Assembly (NCBI GenBank): GCA_009936825.1
Contig: JAACDV010000203.1
Coordinates: 1-7,493, forward strand
From: Bacteroidota bacterium
GTDB lineage: Bacteria > Pseudomonadota > Alphaproteobacteria > Puniceispirillales > Puniceispirillaceae
Length of the DNA: 7,493 nucleotides
Direction: 5' to 3'
Shown here one piece after another: positions 5,008 through 7,493 of the stretch; position 1 is the first letter of the stretch, and each line of letters begins with the position of its first letter. Made by a program: the position numbers and the translations under genes. The notes under the pieces were generated by a model that was given only the letters and a program-made list of their open reading frames with translations, was not told where the DNA came from and did no database searches.

Positions 5008-7493
5008 TTAGCTCTCCGGCTCGCCAAACCCGCCGCCACCGGGTGTTTCGATTACAAATACATCACCAGCTTCCATTTGCCGCAAATCGGTGGCGGTCAG
5101 CTCATCATGCGTTCCGTTCTTGCGCTCAATCCAGTTACGGCCAACCGCAGCATCGTCGCCGCCAGCCATTCCGTAAGGGGGAACAATCCGGTGATTTGCC
5201 AGAATCACTGCCTCCATCGGCTCTAGAAAGCGGGTGCGCCGACGAATGCCATTACCGCCCTTATACCGCCCCTTGCCGCCAGAACCCGCGCGAATCTCAA
5301 AACTCTCCAGCAGGACCGGATAGCGCCATTCCAGAACTTCCGGATCGGTCAACCGGCTGTTGGTCATATGTGTGTGAACCGCATCGCACCCATCGAAGTC
5401 AGGCCCCGCGCCCGAGCCGCCACATAATGTTTCGTAATATTGATAAACATCATTGCCATAGATGAAATTATTCATCGTTCCCTGCGCCGACGCCATCACC
5501 CCTAATGCGCCATACAGCGTATCGGTGACGATCTGCGAGGTTTCCACATTACCGGCGATAACCGCCGCCGGATATCGCGCCTGCAACATACAATCATCGG
5601 GCAGGATGATCGTCACGGGCTTGAGGCATCCTTCATTCATTGGAATATCATCGTCTACCAAGGTTCTGAAAACATACAGAACTGCAGCACGACATACGGC
5701 TGCGGGTGCATTAAAATTATTAGCCCCCTGCGGACTGGTCCCGGTAAAATCCACCACCACCGAGCGCTCTTCACGGTTAATCGAGATCGTTACGCTGACC
5801 TGCTGACCATTATCCATTTTACAGGTAAAGGCACCATCTTTAAGGACATCAATGACCCGGCGAACGGATTCTTCTGCATTGTCCTGAACATGCCCCATAT
5901 AGGCAAATACGGTGTCCAGCCCAAACTGTTTTACCATTTTATGAAGTTCGCTAACGCCTTTTTCATTGGCGGCAAGCTGGGCCCTGAGGTCGGCTATATT
6001 TTGTTCGGGATTGCGCGCCGGATAGAGGGCGCTTTTCAGAATCTCCCGCATTTCGGCTTCGCGGTAATTCCCGCCATCAACAAGCTTAAAATTATCGATC
6101 AGAACACCTTCTTCATCGATATGAGACGAATCTGGCGGGGCAGATCCGGGTGTCTTTCCGCCAACATCGGGGTGATGCCCGCGGCATGCCACAAAGAACA
6201 AAATCTCGTCATTATCAAAGACAGGCGTCACCACGGTAATATCAGGAAGATGCGTTCCGCCATTATACGGGTTATTCAGCACAAAGCTGTCGCCGGGCCC
6301 GATTTCGCCCTCATTATCGCGGATTACAGCACGAACAGACTCGCCCATAGACCCCAGATGCACCGGCATATGCGGGGCGTTGGCAATCAATGCGCCATGC
6401 GCATCAAAAATCGCACATGAAAAATCCAACCGCTCTTTCACATTGACTGACAGCGCGGTGTTCTGCAGCGTATATCCCATCTGCTCGGCAATTGACATGA
6501 ACAGATTATTGAACACCTCCAGCATTACCGGATCACAGCTTGTGCCAATCGCGATACGCTCGGGGCGGGCAATAACCCGGCGCAGCAGCAGATTGCCGAT
6601 ATCGGTTATTTCCGCCTGCCAGCCAGGTTCAATGATTGTGGTTGCGTTGGCTTCGCTGATCAGGGCGGGACCATCAATCTTGCCCCCGACAGGAATGGTA
6701 TCCCGCGCAAACAGCGGTGCCTTGACAGGGGCGCCGCCCATATAGGCATCGACATGCGCTGCTGGTTTTAATGCGCCGGTTGCAGCGATTTCATGGTTGG
6801 CCTCAACATCAAAAGTAAGGCCGATGGTTTCCACCGATATCGTGGCGGCAATCACCCCCTTGCCCGGCATCACAAAGCCAAAACGTGTCCGATATGCCGC
6901 TTCGTAGCCGGCTACCATCGCGTCAACCGTGCCGTAAGGAACCGCGATAGACGTGTCCGAGCCATCATAGCGAAGATGCACAAACCAGCCGGTTTCGATA
7001 TTGTCCTGCGCAATAGCCTGCGCCTTGACTTCCGCCTCACAAATTGCGGCAAGCGCCTTTAATTCTTTGACCAGCCGGACCAACAGATCCTCATTCAACG
7101 GCGCCTCAACGGTTCGCTCACGAAGGGCGCGCACATCAGCCAGCCCCATTCCATAGGCAGAAAGAACCCCGGCAAATGGATGGACCAAAACCGTGCTCAT
7201 CCCCAACACATCGGCGATAAGACAGGCATGCTGCCCGCCTGCCCCGCCAAAACACTGCAACGCATAGTCGGTCACATCATAGCCGCGCTGTACCGAGATT
7301 TTCTTGATTGCGTTGGCCATATTCTCAACAGCGATCCGAAGAAAGCCGTCAGCCAGTTCTTCGGGCGTGCGCTCAATCCCCGTTGCCGCTTTAACCCGGG
7401 CGGCAAGCGCGGTGAATTTCGTGCGCACTGCATCGCCATCCAGCGGCTGATCCTGATTGGGACCAAAAACCGGGGGAAAGAAATCAGGCTGCA
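5008..7493 (-). CDS. 5-oxoprolinase-type fused HyuA-HyuB hydantoinase (5' end cut off by window edge)
   Basis: Enzymes of this family hydrolyse 5-oxoproline to glutamate with ATP (EC 3.5.2.9), or open related rings such as hydantoins. The frame is open to the right edge, giving 828 visible residues; the GTG at 7428 is internal. The visible start, QPDFFPPVFGPN, matches the middle of the HyuA part of full-length oxoprolinases, so about 350-400 residues are probably missing. HyuA motifs follow: LADGFLRIAVENMA, then CFGGAGGQHACLIADVLG (about 7251-7198). The HyuB half begins near 6537 with CDPVMLEVFNN and MSIAEQMGYTLQNTA, then VKERLDFSCAIFD, HMPVHLGSMGE, LNNPYNGGTHLPDI, CRGHHPDVGGKTPGSAP, DLRAQLAANEKG, CGGSGAGP, HMTNSRLTDPE and the terminal TPGGGGFGEPE. 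Continuity of both halves in one chain and the HyuB motifs resemble OPLAH-type oxoprolinase more than separate hydantoinase subunits, but the substrate is inferred. It is coupled to a downstream MarR-type gene. Confidence 0.92.
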   Translation of the reverse strand, partial: QPDFFPPVFGPNQDQPLDGDAVRTKFTALAARVKAATGIERTPEELADGFLRIAVENMANAIKKISVQRGYDVTDYALQCFGGAGGQHACLIADVLGMSTVLVHPFAGVLSAYGMGLADVRALRERTVEAPLNEDLLVRLVKELKALAAICEAEVKAQAIAQDNIETGWFVHLRYDGSDTSIAVPYGTVDAMVAGYEAAYRTRFGFVMPGKGVIAATISVETIGLTFDVEANHEIAATGALKPAAHVDAYMGGAPVKAPLFARDTIPVGGKIDGPALISEANATTIIEPGWQAEITDIGNLLLRRVIARPERIAIGTSCDPVMLEVFNNLFMSIAEQMGYTLQNTALSVNVKERLDFSCAIFDAHGALIANAPHMPVHLGSMGESVRAVIRDNEGEIGPGDSFVLNNPYNGGTHLPDITVVTPVFDNDEILFFVACRGHHPDVGGKTPGSAPPDSSHIDEEGVLIDNFKLVDGGNYREAEMREILKSALYPARNPEQNIADLRAQLAANEKGVSELHKMVKQFGLDTVFAYMGHVQDNAEESVRRVIDVLKDGAFTCKMDNGQQVSVTISINREERSVVVDFTGTSPQGANNFNAPAAVCRAAVLYVFRTLVDDDIPMNEGCLKPVTIILPDDCMLQARYPAAVIAGNVETSQIVTDTLYGALGVMASAQGTMNNFIYGNDVYQYYETLCGGSGAGPDFDGCDAVHTHMTNSRLTDPEVLEWRYPVLLESFEIRAGSGGKGRYKGGNGIRRRTRFLEPMEAVILANHRIVPPYGMAGGDDAAVGRNWIERKNGTHDELTATDLRQMEAGDVFVIETPGGGGFGEPES
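5014..5017 (-). promoter_or_regulatory. Ribosome binding site for the MarR-type gene inside the oxoprolinase 3' end
   Basis: The minus strand reads GGAG, then six bases ending in the oxoprolinase TAA, then ATG. This strong site at a zero-base junction supports the chosen start and coupling of the two genes. Confidence 0.7.

Noticed and set aside
4519..5226. Long plus-strand open frame (235 codons) opposite the MarR-type gene and oxoprolinase end
   Set aside because: It spans two well-supported minus-strand genes, has no recognisable motif and has no ribosome binding site I would trust. It is a shadow of the coding strand.
4851..5465. Plus-strand open frame of 204 codons
   Set aside because: It is antisense to the oxoprolinase C-terminus and regulator N-terminus; its Arg/Pro/Ser/His-rich translation is typical of a shadow frame.
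7426..7428. GTG at 7428 as the start of the oxoprolinase-type gene
   Set aside because: The frame continues to the window edge and encodes conserved QPDFFPPVFGPN upstream of this codon, so the true start lies outside the window.

Overview
The window looks like an ordinary chromosomal stretch of a bacterium of moderate GC content, most likely an alphaproteobacterium. The evidence is the style of the RecJ and homoserine dehydrogenase proteins, the hom/recJ neighbourhood, and a MarR-type regulator of the kind (COG5631-like) I associate with that group. A marine lineage such as SAR116 is possible, but I cannot test this from the sequence. All five genes lie on the minus strand, so transcription runs from the right edge to the left. 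No RNA gene, insertion sequence, CRISPR array, phage gene or obvious foreign island was seen, and no gap between genes exceeds about 130 bases.

From right to left: (1) 7493-5008 is the 3' two thirds of a fused HyuA-HyuB protein of the eukaryotic-type 5-oxoprolinase family; its start lies beyond the right edge. (2) 5007-4462 is a MarR-type winged-helix regulator whose ATG directly follows the oxoprolinase stop codon, so the two genes are probably translated together. (3) 4461-4334 is a gap holding a hairpin followed by four T residues (terminator or operator) and imperfect direct repeats. (4) 4333-3335 is a zinc-independent NADPH:quinone oxidoreductase-like protein. (5) 3334-3204 is a gap holding a 13-bp GATC-containing tandem repeat and a TATAAT box flanked by perfect 8-bp direct repeats, the probable promoter region of hom. 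(6) 3203-1881 is homoserine dehydrogenase (hom). (7) 1880 to the left edge is recJ, starting with TTG immediately after the hom stop codon and lacking only its last few residues.

The genes form two or three transcription units. The oxoprolinase/MarR pair probably serves breakdown of 5-oxoproline (pyroglutamate) or a related cyclic amide to an amino acid, with its own regulator. The quinone oxidoreductase may be read through from that pair or transcribed separately. hom (aspartate-family amino acid synthesis) and recJ (DNA repair) form a translationally coupled pair. Many alphaproteobacteria carry glpX between hom and recJ; here it is absent. The most notable sequence-level features are small: the two stop-start junctions with the same GGAG spacing, an in-frame 15-bp repeat at the recJ N-terminus, and the repeat structures in the two gaps. 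I did not find a convincing undescribed multi-gene system.
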